In this document: piece after piece, positions 1-9,779 of the stretch
How the letters are laid out: the number at the start of each line of letters is the position of its first letter
Position numbering within the stretch: position 1 is the first letter of the stretch
Assembly (NCBI RefSeq): GCF_018861905.1
Contig: NZ_JAHLDU010000003.1
Coordinates: 1 to 64,000, forward strand
Direction: 5' to 3'
DNA from: Clostridium sp. DSM 17811
Lineage (GTDB): Bacteria > Bacillota > Clostridia > Clostridiales > Clostridiaceae
Length of the DNA: 64,000 nucleotides
Notes under the pieces: generated by a model
Seen by the model: only the letters and a program-made list of their open reading frames with translations
What the model was told of the DNA's origin: nothing
The model's database searches: none
Translations under genes and position numbers: made by a program

Positions 1-238
1 GAGTGATTGGTAGTAAAAGTTTTAGAGAAATTAATGAGTTCTTATATGTGTAATTTATTAGCTCCTTAATAGATGAGAGTATTTGAGAAGTTAACGTATC
101 TAAGAACCCCATTCCTTGAGGTGTGGGAGTATCAGACAAATCCTTTCATGATGGGGTCATTTTCACTCTTATGAGTTATATAATCAAGTAATATCTATTA
201 TATAATAAGTATATCATAAAGAATTGGAGGGATATACA

Positions 239-1003
239 TTGAAAATTCAATTAATTCGTCATGCCACCTTAATAGTATCAGTAAATAATAAAAGAATACT
301 TGTAGACCCTGTATTAAGTGAAGCAGGCTCTATGGATCCTATTGAAAATGTGCCAAACCAAAACTATAATCCATTAGTTTCATTGCCTATAGATATTGAT
401 AACATTACTAATTGTGATGCGATAATTGTTACACATACTCATAGAGATCACTTCGACGAGGCAGCAGCAAAATTACTTTCTAAAAAGATCCCTGTATTTT
501 GCCAACCTGAGGATGAAATAAAATTACAATCCTATGGATTTATTGAGGTGCATCCTATTAATACCACTTTTATTTGGAACGATATTATTTTTAATCGTAC
601 AAATGGAAAGCATGGACATGATGAACTTGCTATAAAAATGGCACCAGTATCAGGGTTTGTTATGACCTGCTGTGGAGAACCTACCGTTTATATAGCAGGA
701 GATACAGTTTGGTGTAAAGAAGTTGAAGATTCAATAAATAGATTCAAGCCTGAAATTGTTGTTTGTAATTGTGGTGGTGCACAATTTGATCATGGAGAGC
801 CTATTACTATGACAACTCAAGATATATATGCATTATGTCTTAGATATTCAAGTCTAAAGGTTGTTGCTGTACACATGGAAGCATGGAACCATTGCAGACT
901 ATCAAGAAAAGATTTAATTAATTATATTAATATTAATATCAATAATATTAATACTAATGTTCTTATACCTCAAAATGGAGAAGAATTAAGCTTTGTATTT
1001 TAA
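239..1003 (+). CDS. Metallo-beta-lactamase-fold hydrolase (UlaG-like)
   Basis: A protein of about 254 residues with the metallo-beta-lactamase signature THTHRDHFD near residue 70 (HxHxDH, binds the metal pair). A later AGDT motif and a VHMEAWNH segment supply the remaining metal ligands. This is the small UlaG/YddR-type subgroup of soluble Zn-dependent hydrolases; the substrate cannot be read from sequence. I chose the TTG at 239 because GGAGGG lies 8 bases upstream, whereas the in-frame TTG at 224 would sit on top of that ribosome site. A TATAAT box at 201-206 may be its -10. It appears monocistronic; nothing upstream (1-238) looks like a complete gene. Confidence 0.8.
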   Translation: MKIQLIRHATLIVSVNNKRILVDPVLSEAGSMDPIENVPNQNYNPLVSLPIDIDNITNCDAIIVTHTHRDHFDEAAAKLLSKKIPVFCQPEDEIKLQSYGFIEVHPINTTFIWNDIIFNRTNGKHGHDELAIKMAPVSGFVMTCCGEPTVYIAGDTVWCKEVEDSINRFKPEIVVCNCGGAQFDHGEPITMTTQDIYALCLRYSSLKVVAVHMEAWNHCRLSRKDLINYINININNINTNVLIPQNGEELSFVF

Positions 1004-1216
1004 ATAATATTTTAAAGGATTATAGAAATATCTGTAGAATAATTATTCAAATATGTTATGTAGTGCTGGTATTTTATAATGGGATTAAAATTAAATTTAT
1101 AGTAGTATTATAACTATAATATATTTAATGGTAGATTTGCTATTGTAGAAAGCATGGGGAATACAATGGAAAGAGTAATAAAGTAATATACACTTAAAAA
1201 TGGAGGTATAAGCAGT

Positions 1217-1855
1217 TTGGAATTTAATAATAGGGCAACGAAATTTCAAGAAATGGTTAGAGATCAATCAAATGATGAATTAGGGTTATTTGAAAAGTAT
1301 GATGAGATTTTATTTGACATAAGAAGTAGGATAATTAAATATAAGGCTGTAAGTGTGATTGACATAGGCTGTGGAACAGGCAATTTATGCGGTGAGTTAA
1401 GTGAAGTAATGGATATAACAGGAATCGACCGAAGCATGGAAATGATCTTATTTGCTAAAAATAAATATGATAAGATGAAATTTAAATTAGGGAATTTTCT
1501 AGATGAGCCTTTTAGAAAAAACGATGTTGATGTTGTTGTAACAACATATGCTTTCCATAGCCTAAATGATAATGAAAAGAAAGAAGCAATTAAGTGTATG
1601 TTAGGGTATTTAAAAAATGATGGTAAAATTATTATTGTGGATTTTATGTTTGCCGATGATAATGAAAGAAAAAAATGCATAAAGAACCTATATAGTAAAG
1701 GTAGAGAAGATTTATCCAGTGTAATTGAAAATAAATACTATACTAATATAAAAGAATTAGAAAAATTTATTAGAGTTTTAGGTTGTAAGATTCATAGTGA
1801 GCATATAGTAAATTTTACATGGATAGTAGAAATTGAAAATAAAGGTTTATTTTAA
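1217..1855 (+). CDS. Class I SAM-dependent methyltransferase
   Basis: 212 residues with the methyltransferase motif I VIDIGCGTGNL (about residues 48-58), an acidic motif II (ITGID) and a motif IV-like segment (VVVTTYAFHSL). This is the Rossmann-fold, YrrT/UbiE-like organisation with SAM binding at the glycine loop. The acceptor substrate is not predictable. The start is TTG, supported by GGAGG at 1202-1206. It is alone and ends in a strong terminator at 1912-1945, so it is its own transcription unit. Confidence 0.8.
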   Translation: MEFNNRATKFQEMVRDQSNDELGLFEKYDEILFDIRSRIIKYKAVSVIDIGCGTGNLCGELSEVMDITGIDRSMEMILFAKNKYDKMKFKLGNFLDEPFRKNDVDVVVTTYAFHSLNDNEKKEAIKCMLGYLKNDGKIIIVDFMFADDNERKKCIKNLYSKGREDLSSVIENKYYTNIKELEKFIRVLGCKIHSEHIVNFTWIVEIENKGLF

Positions 1856-1911
1856 AATTATTGACTTTATAAGACAAATAGTCTCTTCAAATCTTTCTTA
1901 TATATCATAGT

Positions 1912-1945
1912 AAAAAAACCCATATCATTTGATATGGGTTTCGAT
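1912..1945. terminator. Bidirectional intrinsic terminator
   Basis: A perfect 12-bp inverted repeat (AAACCCATATCA at 1916-1927 and its complement at 1930-1941) is flanked by an A-run on the left and T residues on the right. It separates the rightward methyltransferase from the leftward rqcH gene and could serve both strands. Confidence 0.75.
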
Positions 1946-2119
1946 ATTAAACGTATATTGATATTATGAATGTAGCACAACGTCAATCGATGTTAGTTAC
2001 TACATACGCAGCCTGCCGGCTAAAAGATTTTTTTGTGGTGATTATTGGAGTTTATTATCTTTTTATCTGTCATCGTTTTTAGATATATATTATGGAACTA
2101 CATAATAGTATGACTTTTT

Positions 2120-3853
2120 CTATTCTATTCTTTTTAGAGTACTTTCAACAGGAGTTACATATATAGTTTTATTTGTTGTGTAAATAACCATTCCAGGTTT
2201 TGCTCCTGAAGGTTTCTTTACATTTCTAACCTGTGTATAATCCACCGGAACACTAGAAGAATTTTGGGACTTGCTATAAAATGCTGATAAGTTTCCTGCT
2301 TCAAGTAGAGTATTTGCTGGGATGTCACCAATGTTTTTAATAATAACATGAGAACCAGGTATATCCTTCGTGTGGAGCCACATATCATTTTTATTGGCAA
2401 ACTTTAAAGTTAAAAGATCATTTTGAATATTATTCCGACCAACATAAATATCAATTCCATCACTTGACATAAAGTGCCTTGGTTTAGTTGGTTTTACTTT
2501 TTTAGTTTTACCGTGTTTTTTTATTTTAATATACTCGGTTTCTATTAGTTCATTTTTAATATCTTCTATTCCACTGTAGTTATCTACATTTAATATATTA
2601 GTAAGCACGGAATGAAGATATTTTAATTCGTTTTCTGTAAGATCCATTTGAATTAAGGCCATTTCCTCGCCTATTTTAAATTTATTATATTTTTTGTAAT
2701 AGTATTGGACATTTTGTGATGGAGTTTTATGTTCGTCAAGTTTGATTTTAATATACTCACCATTTTCGCTGTAATAATTCACAAGGTTTGCAAATTTATC
2801 GCCCTTTTTAAGTGAGTATATATTTGCAGTTAGGAGTTCGCCGTGTAATTTATAAGTACCTTTAGTAGAACAATCTTTCAAAGTTGCGTTAAGTATTCTC
2901 ATTTTTTTATCACAACGACTAATGTTGGTATTAACTATTTTTTGCAGGTTAGAACTTTTAGCGTTTAACCTATCATGTTTATCTTTACGGAAATAAAAAG
3001 TCTCTATAAGTTTAGAGGGTGAATCATATTGTTCTATCTCACAATCTTTTAGTGATGTAAGCTCAACAGAGTGAAAATCTTTAAGGACACCTTTTTTAGC
3101 ATAGGCTGCTAAAAATTTATTTTCATGCATGTTTTTAAAAAGGTCTGTTGTGAAATCATATATGTTTTTAGCGTTTTCTAAGTTGAAATCTGCATTCTTA
3201 GTAAGGTATCTATACACAAGTTCGGAGGAAAGGTTTGAGCTTACGCCTGTGAAAGTACCTGTGAAAAATTTCTCAGTAAATTGTATATCCTTTGTAGTTA
3301 TATACTTATAGAATTCATCATATTCAAAATTAAAAGCATCTAATTTAGTGGAAGCTGGTGGATAGATGTATTCAACGCCGGTATATAAAACACGAAAACT
3401 GTTGACATCTGCGCCAACATGTTTAATGCTATCCATAATTATATTATCTCGCGTACGAACGAGGCTTATATTACTATGTCTACCCATTATTTCAATTATT
3501 AATGAGTACATACTATCAAAACCTAATTCATCACTGCTCTTAAAGTCAATAACTAGTAACCTATCCGAATTTAGTTGTCTAACATCTAAGACAGTGGCGG
3601 TATTTAAATATTTTCTTAGAACCATGCAAAAGATAGGGGCTTGTTTTGGGTTTTCTAGGTTAAAGTCTGTAAAGTGAATTCTAGGATAATTAGCGCCTGA
3701 ACTTATTAGCAACTTATGTATTTTTCTGTTTTTCTTGAAACTTAGTATGATTTGATCTTTCTCTGGTTGGGTTACTTTGTCAACTCTACAATCTATGATT
3801 ACATCTTTTATTTCCTCAATGAGGCTAGATAAAAAAATTCCATCCAATGCCAT
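2120..3853 (-). CDS. rqcH: RqcH/NFACT family ribosome quality-control factor (fibronectin-binding protein homologue)
   Basis: 577 residues with an NFACT-N domain (first ~250 residues, including MGRHSN), a central coiled coil, and a C-terminal NFACT-R domain with the signature WLHTKDIPGSHVIIKN. Members (older name FbpA) bind stalled 50S-peptidyl-tRNA complexes and, in Bacillus subtilis RqcH, recruit tRNA-Ala to add C-terminal alanine tails that mark nascent chains for proteolysis. The start MALDGIF at 3853 is chosen because GAAAGGAT lies just upstream; ten residues of in-frame sequence before it have no ribosome site. It is transcribed leftward, divergent from dapF. The substrate role is known for the family and inferred here. 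Confidence 0.9.
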   Translation of the reverse strand: MALDGIFLSSLIEEIKDVIIDCRVDKVTQPEKDQIILSFKKNRKIHKLLISSGANYPRIHFTDFNLENPKQAPIFCMVLRKYLNTATVLDVRQLNSDRLLVIDFKSSDELGFDSMYSLIIEIMGRHSNISLVRTRDNIIMDSIKHVGADVNSFRVLYTGVEYIYPPASTKLDAFNFEYDEFYKYITTKDIQFTEKFFTGTFTGVSSNLSSELVYRYLTKNADFNLENAKNIYDFTTDLFKNMHENKFLAAYAKKGVLKDFHSVELTSLKDCEIEQYDSPSKLIETFYFRKDKHDRLNAKSSNLQKIVNTNISRCDKKMRILNATLKDCSTKGTYKLHGELLTANIYSLKKGDKFANLVNYYSENGEYIKIKLDEHKTPSQNVQYYYKKYNKFKIGEEMALIQMDLTENELKYLHSVLTNILNVDNYSGIEDIKNELIETEYIKIKKHGKTKKVKPTKPRHFMSSDGIDIYVGRNNIQNDLLTLKFANKNDMWLHTKDIPGSHVIIKNIGDIPANTLLEAGNLSAFYSKSQNSSSVPVDYTQVRNVKKPSGAKPGMVIYTTNKTIYVTPVESTLKRIE

Positions 3854-4065
3854 ATATATCATCCTTTCAGTTTGTTTTATCATTACAAATTTTATTTATG
3901 CTTTGTAAATAATACATTATATTATATACTGTTATATATAATATATTATCTTTTAGATAATCTTTATGTATTCAGCGGAATATGAGATATATTACTAATA
4001 ATAGTATACCATTAAAGAAAATTAATGAAAAGTACCGGTATACGAATGTAAAAAGGAGGAGTTAT

Positions 4066-4896
4066 ATGGAAATTATAAATTTTACTAAAATGCAGGGAAC
4101 AGGAAATGATTTTATTGTTATTGAAGATTTAGAGGAAAAATATAATGATCTAGGGGTACTTGCTAAAAAACTTTGTGATCGGCATTACGGAATAGGTGCT
4201 GATGGAATTTTAGTGGTTAGAAAAAGTACTATAGCGGATATTCAGATGATAATTATGAATGCTGATGGTTCTTATGCGTCTATGTGTGGAAACGGTATTA
4301 GGTGCTTCGCTAAATATATATTTGAGAAAAAATACGTATTAGGTGAGAACATAAAAATTGAGACTGGTGATGGAGTAAAGCTTGCAAGTATTTGTGTTAA
4401 AGAGAGAGAGTTCAAAGGTGTTACTATAAATATGGGGAAATATAATTTTAATCCTATAAGCATTCCAGCTTTATCATCTATAGAAATAATAAATAAGAAG
4501 TTAGATACTAATAATAAGGACTATTATATTACGTCATTACTTATGGGGGTTCCACATACTATTGTTTTCGGAAAACTTGAAGATTATGAAGTTTGCGAGG
4601 GGAAATTTATTGAGAATAACTGTCTATTTCCGCAGAAAACAAATGTAAACTTTTGTGAAGTAGTGGACAAAAATAGGATAAGAGTTAAGACTTGGGAAAG
4701 GGGTGCAGGACCTACGCTTGCGTGTGGTACTGGTAGTTGTGCGGCAGTGGTAGCAGCCAATAGACTGGGATATACAGAGGGGAAAGTCGAAGTGCAAGTT
4801 CCAGGTGGAATACTTAATATAGAAATTGTTAAAGGTGAGGTTTTAATGGAAGGCCCCGCAGAAACTGTTTTTAAAGGACAATTTTTAATAAGTTAA
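4066..4896 (+). CDS. dapF: Diaminopimelate epimerase
   Basis: 276 residues. It converts LL- to meso-diaminopimelate, a step of lysine and peptidoglycan synthesis. Both halves of the epimerase fold are visible: the N-terminal motif QGTGNDF, the first catalytic cysteine in NADGSYASMCGNG (Cys74) and the second in ACGTGSCA (about Cys220). The ATG at 4066 follows AGGAGG; the reading frame is open further upstream but has no ribosome site there. It is a single gene closed by the terminator at 4905-4940. Confidence 0.95.
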   Translation: MEIINFTKMQGTGNDFIVIEDLEEKYNDLGVLAKKLCDRHYGIGADGILVVRKSTIADIQMIIMNADGSYASMCGNGIRCFAKYIFEKKYVLGENIKIETGDGVKLASICVKEREFKGVTINMGKYNFNPISIPALSSIEIINKKLDTNNKDYYITSLLMGVPHTIVFGKLEDYEVCEGKFIENNCLFPQKTNVNFCEVVDKNRIRVKTWERGAGPTLACGTGSCAAVVAANRLGYTEGKVEVQVPGGILNIEIVKGEVLMEGPAETVFKGQFLIS

Positions 4897-4904
4897 TTTA
4901 TATG

Positions 4905-4940
4905 CAACTGTCTATGTAATAATAGTACAGTTGTTTTTTT
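4905..4940 (+). terminator. Intrinsic terminator after dapF
   Basis: A 7-bp stem CAACTGT/ACAGTTG (4905-4911 and 4927-4933) is followed directly by seven T residues. Confidence 0.75.
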
Positions 4941-5043
4941 ATGAAAAATATTTCTGAATAAGTGAATAAAATTTCCAAAATTGACAATGATTACAAATAG
5001 AATGGCATTTATAAATTTTACGTATCAGGAGAGGTAAAATACT

Positions 5044-6723
5044 ATGAAAAAAAATTTGCTCCAAATATTATTAGATGAAAAACTTATTACCAAAAGGCAA
5101 TACAATGAAGTAAAGGAAATTTCACTTTTAAACAGGTGCAGCGAAGAGCAAATTATTATGAATGACACAAAAATAGACCTAAAGAAAGTTGTTTCGATAA
5201 TAGAGATTAATTTTGGAATATCTTATATCGATTTAAATTCTACATGTATAAAGGATGAAGTCTTTAATTTAATATCAAAGGAGGTCGCTACTAGGTACAG
5301 TTTAATACCATTTTATGATAATAACAATGAGGTATATGTTGCCTTTTCAAATCCATTCGAAATAACAGTTATTGATGAACTAAGATTTATAACAAATAAA
5401 AAGATTAAGGTTTTTTTCGATCTGACTAGTCATATAGCAGAAGCCATTGAGAGCTGTTATGCAAAACAAATTGTAGATGTTGCAGTTGAAGAAATGAAAA
5501 AAGAATATATTATAGAAAGCAAACAAAATAATGAAGAGAAGTCTTCTACATTCGGGGCTCAGAATGCACCGGTTATAAGGATAACGAATTCTTTGTTAAA
5601 GAGGGCCATAAATGTAGAGGCTAGTGATATTCATCTAGAGCCTTTTAAGGATTTTGCTTTAATTCGCATGAGAGTAGACGGCATATTAAATGAAATAAAT
5701 AAAATTCCGAAAAATGTATATAAATCATTATGTACAAGATTAAAGATAATGGCGAATATGGATATAGCTACAAAATTAACTCCACTAGATGGGAAGATGA
5801 CAGAAAATATAGATGGTATAGATTATGACTTTAGGGTATCCTCATTGCCTACAATGTATGGTGAGAAGCTAGTTATAAGGGTTTTATACAAAGTAGAAAG
5901 ATTTATTAATTTGGACTCATTAGGTTTTAGTAAGGAGAAGGTTCTTCTTTTAAAAAGTGTATTAAAACTTTCTCATGGAATGATAATAGTAGCAGGACCT
6001 ACAGGAAGTGGAAAATCAACAACATTATATGCATTACTAAATGAAATTAATAGTAAAACTAAGAATATAGTTACAATAGAGGATCCAATAGAATATAATA
6101 TGCCTGGAATTAATCAAGTAAACGTAAACAACAAGGCGGGCCTAACTTTTTCAATAGGGCTTAGGAGCATTTTAAGGCAGGATCCTGACTTGATAATGAT
6201 TGGGGAGATAAGAGACGAGGAGACAGCGAAAATAGCTGTTAGGGCTTCAATAACTGGACATCTAGTACTGTCGACACTTCATACAAATGGCGCGATGGCG
6301 ACCATATCAAGGTTAATAGACATGGGTATTCCATCATATTTAGTTGCGGATTCATTAGTTGTAGTATTAGCTCAGAGGTTAGTAAGAAAGCTATGTCCTT
6401 ATTGTAAGGCGGAATATAAAGTTATGAATGAGGAATTTGAACATTTAGGATTTAAGAGAGGCGAGAAAACATATAGTGCAGTAGGATGCAATAATTGTTA
6501 TGAAACTGGATATAAAGGGAGAACTGTAATATATGAATTGCTAGAGATGGATAGTAATCATAGATCGATTATAGTAAGAAGTGGAATAAGCGATGAGCTT
6601 TGGAAATATTGCAATGAAAATAAGTCCAGTTCACTTAAGGATAGTTGTAAAACTTTAGTGCTTAATGGGATAACATCAATAGAAGAATTTTTAAGTGCTA
6701 CTTACAGCTATAATTTTAAATAA
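5044..6723 (+). CDS. pilB: Type IV pilus / type II secretion assembly ATPase (PilB/GspE)
   Basis: 559 residues: an N-terminal MshEN-like domain (about 1-150), then the GspE core with Walker A GPTGSGKST (about residue 320), an Asp box/Walker B LRQDPDLIMIGEIRDEET, the His box HLVLSTLHTNGA, and a zinc-binding tetracysteine (CPYC ... CNNC) near the C terminus. The hexameric cytoplasmic ATPase powers assembly of pilin subunits. It heads a compact operon with pilC, prepilins and PilM/N/O-like genes. No retraction ATPase (PilT) gene is adjacent, so I use pilB only by family position. Confidence 0.9.
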   Translation: MKKNLLQILLDEKLITKRQYNEVKEISLLNRCSEEQIIMNDTKIDLKKVVSIIEINFGISYIDLNSTCIKDEVFNLISKEVATRYSLIPFYDNNNEVYVAFSNPFEITVIDELRFITNKKIKVFFDLTSHIAEAIESCYAKQIVDVAVEEMKKEYIIESKQNNEEKSSTFGAQNAPVIRITNSLLKRAINVEASDIHLEPFKDFALIRMRVDGILNEINKIPKNVYKSLCTRLKIMANMDIATKLTPLDGKMTENIDGIDYDFRVSSLPTMYGEKLVIRVLYKVERFINLDSLGFSKEKVLLLKSVLKLSHGMIIVAGPTGSGKSTTLYALLNEINSKTKNIVTIEDPIEYNMPGINQVNVNNKAGLTFSIGLRSILRQDPDLIMIGEIRDEETAKIAVRASITGHLVLSTLHTNGAMATISRLIDMGIPSYLVADSLVVVLAQRLVRKLCPYCKAEYKVMNEEFEHLGFKRGEKTYSAVGCNNCYETGYKGRTVIYELLEMDSNHRSIIVRSGISDELWKYCNENKSSSLKDSCKTLVLNGITSIEEFLSATYSYNFK

Positions 6724-6770
6724 GGTATTTCTAAACAAATTAAAAGTGACGGGTAATAGGTGAATATAAC

Positions 6771-7967
6771 ATGAGATATAAATACGTGGCTAAAACATCA
6801 AATGGAGTTTTAATAAAGGGAAGTGCGCAAAGTGATAGTATTGAAGAATTAGCTTTAAGATTACGCGAAAAAAAAGTATATTTAATGAAAATTAGAAGTG
6901 TAAAAATTACAGGTGAAATTTCGAGTAAACCTAGTTTGAAAACAATATCAATGTTTTGCAAACAATTTTCTTTATGTATTAAAGCTGGTATTTCAATATG
7001 TGATATTCTTAATTTGCTTAATGAGCAAATGACGCATAAGTCCATAAAAAAGAGTTTAATTACTATTTGCGAAAATGTACAAAAAGGTAATTCACTCCAT
7101 GAAAGTATGAAAAAAACTATAAATGTATATCCGAGATTTATGATAAATATGATTTATTTGGGTGAGGAGAGCGGTAGACTCGATATAATTTTAGAAGAAT
7201 TAGCTGAGTACTATGAAAAAGAGTATAAATTGTTAAAAAGATTTACTAACTCCATGATTTATCCATTTATGGTATTCATAACATTAATGATTGTATCCAT
7301 GTTTTTGATGATAAAGGTAATTCCAGTATTTATTACAAATCTTAATTCTCTTGATGCAGAAATCCCACTAATAACACAAATAGTTCTAGGAACAAGTAGT
7401 TTTCTTCAGCAGAATTTATTATTGATTTTACTTGCAATTTCAAGTGTAGGTTTTATTTTATTAGAATATTTTAAGAACGAAAGAGGAAAGATTTTTTTTG
7501 GTAAATTTCTATTTATGTGCCCAATATTAGGACCAGTGTATAGGAGAATTATATACACAAGGTTTTCTAGAGGACTTAATATACTACTAAGTAGTGGAGT
7601 TGGGTTAATTAGAGCATTTGAAATAATCAATGATGTTATAGGTGATAGGTATTTTAAGCTAAAACTTAAAATAGTTTTTAATGGTATAGAAAAAGGGGAA
7701 GATTTATCAAGCTCAATAAATGCAATGAATCTATTTCCACAATTTTTTGTTGCTATGATAAAAATTGGTGAGGAAACTGGCACTTTAGATGGAATGTTTT
7801 TAACTGCTGCAGATATCTTTTATGAGGATGCTCAGGAGAATGTAGATAAGGCGACCGTATTATTAGAACCAATTTTAATAATAATTTTGGGGCTTATGAT
7901 TGGAATAATCATATTAGCAGCTATGCTACCTATGCTAAATGTTATGGACTCTGCAGGTAAGTTGTAA
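6771..7967 (+). CDS. pilC: Type IV pilus inner-membrane platform protein (PilC/GspF)
   Basis: 398 residues with two tandem GspF domains (about 60-190 and 260-390), each followed by hydrophobic membrane segments; the last one (ILIIILGLMIGIIILAAML) ends the protein. Conserved repeats LGEESGRLD and IGEETGTLD mark the two domains. The platform couples PilB to pilin extraction from the membrane. It starts 47 bases after pilB. Confidence 0.9.
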   Translation: MRYKYVAKTSNGVLIKGSAQSDSIEELALRLREKKVYLMKIRSVKITGEISSKPSLKTISMFCKQFSLCIKAGISICDILNLLNEQMTHKSIKKSLITICENVQKGNSLHESMKKTINVYPRFMINMIYLGEESGRLDIILEELAEYYEKEYKLLKRFTNSMIYPFMVFITLMIVSMFLMIKVIPVFITNLNSLDAEIPLITQIVLGTSSFLQQNLLLILLAISSVGFILLEYFKNERGKIFFGKFLFMCPILGPVYRRIIYTRFSRGLNILLSSGVGLIRAFEIINDVIGDRYFKLKLKIVFNGIEKGEDLSSSINAMNLFPQFFVAMIKIGEETGTLDGMFLTAADIFYEDAQENVDKATVLLEPILIIILGLMIGIIILAAMLPMLNVMDSAGKL

Positions 7968-8003
7968 TGATATTATGTTTGCAGTTTTGTGGAGATAATT
8001 TAG

Positions 8004-8468
8004 GTGAACATGCGAGAAAAATTTATGCGTAGAGGATTCACATTAATTGAGATGATTTTAGTATTGTCTATTATGGGTATAATTGGTGGAACTAGCGTTG
8101 TGTCTGTTAGATATTATAATACAATAAAAAACAAAGTGGATGCAGATTATTCTTGCAACGCTATAGTAAGCTTTATTAATAATTCTAAAATGTATTGCAG
8201 AGAGAATTCTTGCAGTGGAATTATAACTTTTGATGTACTAAGGAATGAAATAAAGTTACACGATGGTACGACAGAGATTAACAAATTATCATTATCTAAT
8301 AAAATAAAATTATATGAGGTTATAGGGAGGAGAAGTGATAATGATATTGTAAGTGACGATAAGGGTTATAGTAATGATTCATGCACAATAATTTTAAGAG
8401 ATAACAATTCAATAGAACATAGAATAACAATGAGAGTAGGTACAGCATATGTCAAAATCATTAAGTAA
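8004..8468 (+). CDS. Prepilin / pseudopilin, GFTLIE type (1)
   Basis: 154 residues with a short basic leader ending in MRRG followed by FTLIEMILVLSIMGIIGG, the class III signal cleaved between G and F by prepilin peptidase, and Glu at mature position 5. The rest is a small hydrophilic domain, as in ComGD/GspH-like minor pilins. The GTG at 8004 has GGAG at 7991-7994. Its 3' end overlaps the next prepilin gene by 20 bases. Confidence 0.8.
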   Translation: MNMREKFMRRGFTLIEMILVLSIMGIIGGTSVVSVRYYNTIKNKVDADYSCNAIVSFINNSKMYCRENSCSGIITFDVLRNEIKLHDGTTEINKLSLSNKIKLYEVIGRRSDNDIVSDDKGYSNDSCTIILRDNNSIEHRITMRVGTAYVKIIK

Positions 8469-8895
8469 AGATGGATTTACATTAATTGAGGTATTATGCA
8501 GCCTTGGTGTATTTTCCATCATTTTCATTTGTATGATGTCATTTGATAAAGCTTCCATTAACATGAAAAAAGATATTAAAAATATAAATAACGATGTGCT
8601 AATAATGGAAGCTATAAAAAACAATATTATATATTCAATGACATTCAAGGAATTAGAACAGTTAGAAATAAGTAAAAATTTATTTGTGAATAAAGAAAAC
8701 ATGAATTTTGATAAAATTAAAACTAATGTTATAGAGGTATTTTCGGATTATACGTCCACTCAGAATTCATATATAGAGTTAAGTTTAATAAAAGATGAAT
8801 TAAATGTTTATAAATTGAACCTTTTGTTACATTCTGGGAAAACAAACAAGAGAGAAGAGCTACAGTGCAATTTCTATAAAGGTTGTCATGAATGA
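8449..8895 (+). CDS. Prepilin / pseudopilin, GFTLIE type (2)
   Basis: 148 residues. The leader MSKSLSKDG is followed by FTLIEVLCSLGVFSIIF, a prepilin cleavage and N-methylation site with Glu5. The C-terminal part is lysine- and asparagine-rich and does not match a specific pilin to my eye. It overlaps both neighbours (ATG inside the previous gene, stop shared with the next start), implying translational coupling. Confidence 0.75.
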   Translation: MSKSLSKDGFTLIEVLCSLGVFSIIFICMMSFDKASINMKKDIKNINNDVLIMEAIKNNIIYSMTFKELEQLEISKNLFVNKENMNFDKIKTNVIEVFSDYTSTQNSYIELSLIKDELNVYKLNLLLHSGKTNKREELQCNFYKGCHE

Positions 8896-9350
8896 TTAAA
8901 AAAGGATTTACACTTGTAGAAATAATAATTGTTATGGCTTTGGTATTTTTAATGCTTGGAGTAGTAGATGCTATGTTTATCTCTTATGTAAAAACTTACA
9001 AAAGTAGTGTAGTACAAAATAATGGTTTTAATTATTTAAGTGAAGCAATAGCCATAATAGAAAAAGAGGTGAATTATCTGGCAAGAGATGTAATAACTGA
9101 AGAAAATGTTATCAAAATTAGTAACACAAATGGAAATGATATAAAGTATATAAAATGTATAAATGCTAATATATATGTTTTATATGGCACAATGTATAAA
9201 TTGCCTAATAATAATTCTAGTAAGGCTTTAATTGTAGATAATGTGAAAGACTTTGTTGCTATAAAATCTGGGAAAAATATTTATATTAAAATAATTTGGT
9301 ACAATGGCCAAAGTATTGAGAGGTGTTTGGTTATAGAAAATGCAAACTAA
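8892..9350 (+). CDS. Prepilin / pseudopilin, GFTLVE type (3)
   Basis: 152 residues with a very short leader MIKKG and FTLVEIIIVMALVFLMLG, Glu5 present. It has PulJ/ComGF-like length and position. The start overlaps the preceding stop (ATGA), so the prepilins form one translationally coupled block. Confidence 0.75.
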   Translation: MIKKGFTLVEIIIVMALVFLMLGVVDAMFISYVKTYKSSVVQNNGFNYLSEAIAIIEKEVNYLARDVITEENVIKISNTNGNDIKYIKCINANIYVLYGTMYKLPNNNSSKALIVDNVKDFVAIKSGKNIYIKIIWYNGQSIERCLVIENAN

Positions 9351-9768
9351 AAAAGGATTTATATTAATTTATACAATTTTAGTAGGACTTGTTTGCTTAA
9401 CTATTATGACGTATATATTTGATGTCCAATTGTCAGAGGTGAAGTATTCAACAAGTAATAAAAAACATGTGTTAAAAGATGACAATTATCAAAGGGACAA
9501 AGAGTATTTAATGACTTTATTTTTTAAGTACATAGATGCAAATAAAGTACAAATAAAGCAGGCGGGAATAAATAAGTTTTTGTTCGATTCTTTAAGTAAT
9601 ACTGTAAAGTATGGGGGTGCTAATGTTAGCCATACTGTATCAACAAATGAATTCATTTTTATAACGTCTAATGTAAAAAATGAAAAAAGATATGATTATT
9701 TTAACTTAGAGGATAGTGGTGAAAAGTTTAAGTTGATATTTATAAGGACTGAATATCATAATAAATAA
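9340..9768 (+). CDS. Atypical minor prepilin lacking Glu5 (GspK/PilX-like position)
   Basis: 142 residues. The leader MQTKKG is followed by FILIYTILVGLVCLTIM; mature position 5 is Tyr instead of Glu. Loss of Glu5 is the hallmark of GspK-type tip pseudopilins, which would fit a subunit that caps or initiates the filament. Assignment to GspK/PilX is inference from this residue and from its place as last prepilin in the operon. It overlaps the previous gene by 11 bases. Confidence 0.6.
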   Translation: MQTKKGFILIYTILVGLVCLTIMTYIFDVQLSEVKYSTSNKKHVLKDDNYQRDKEYLMTLFFKYIDANKVQIKQAGINKFLFDSLSNTVKYGGANVSHTVSTNEFIFITSNVKNEKRYDYFNLEDSGEKFKLIFIRTEYHNK

Positions 9769-9779
9769 GGGAGGGAAAA

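Noticed and set aside
1-53. Short open frame ending at TAA 51-53 that could be the tail of an upstream gene (VIGSKSFREINEFLYV).
   Set aside because: Only 16 codons are visible and the frame could be open by chance, so it cannot be supported.
1264-1680. Long leftward open frame inside the methyltransferase gene.
   Set aside because: It is the antisense of a well-supported gene with no ribosome site and an unnatural composition.
2000-2035. Hairpin AGCC-TGCC-GGCT with following T-run near 2010-2035 as a terminator.
   Set aside because: Only a 4-bp stem and separated from the T-run by six bases; too weak to call.
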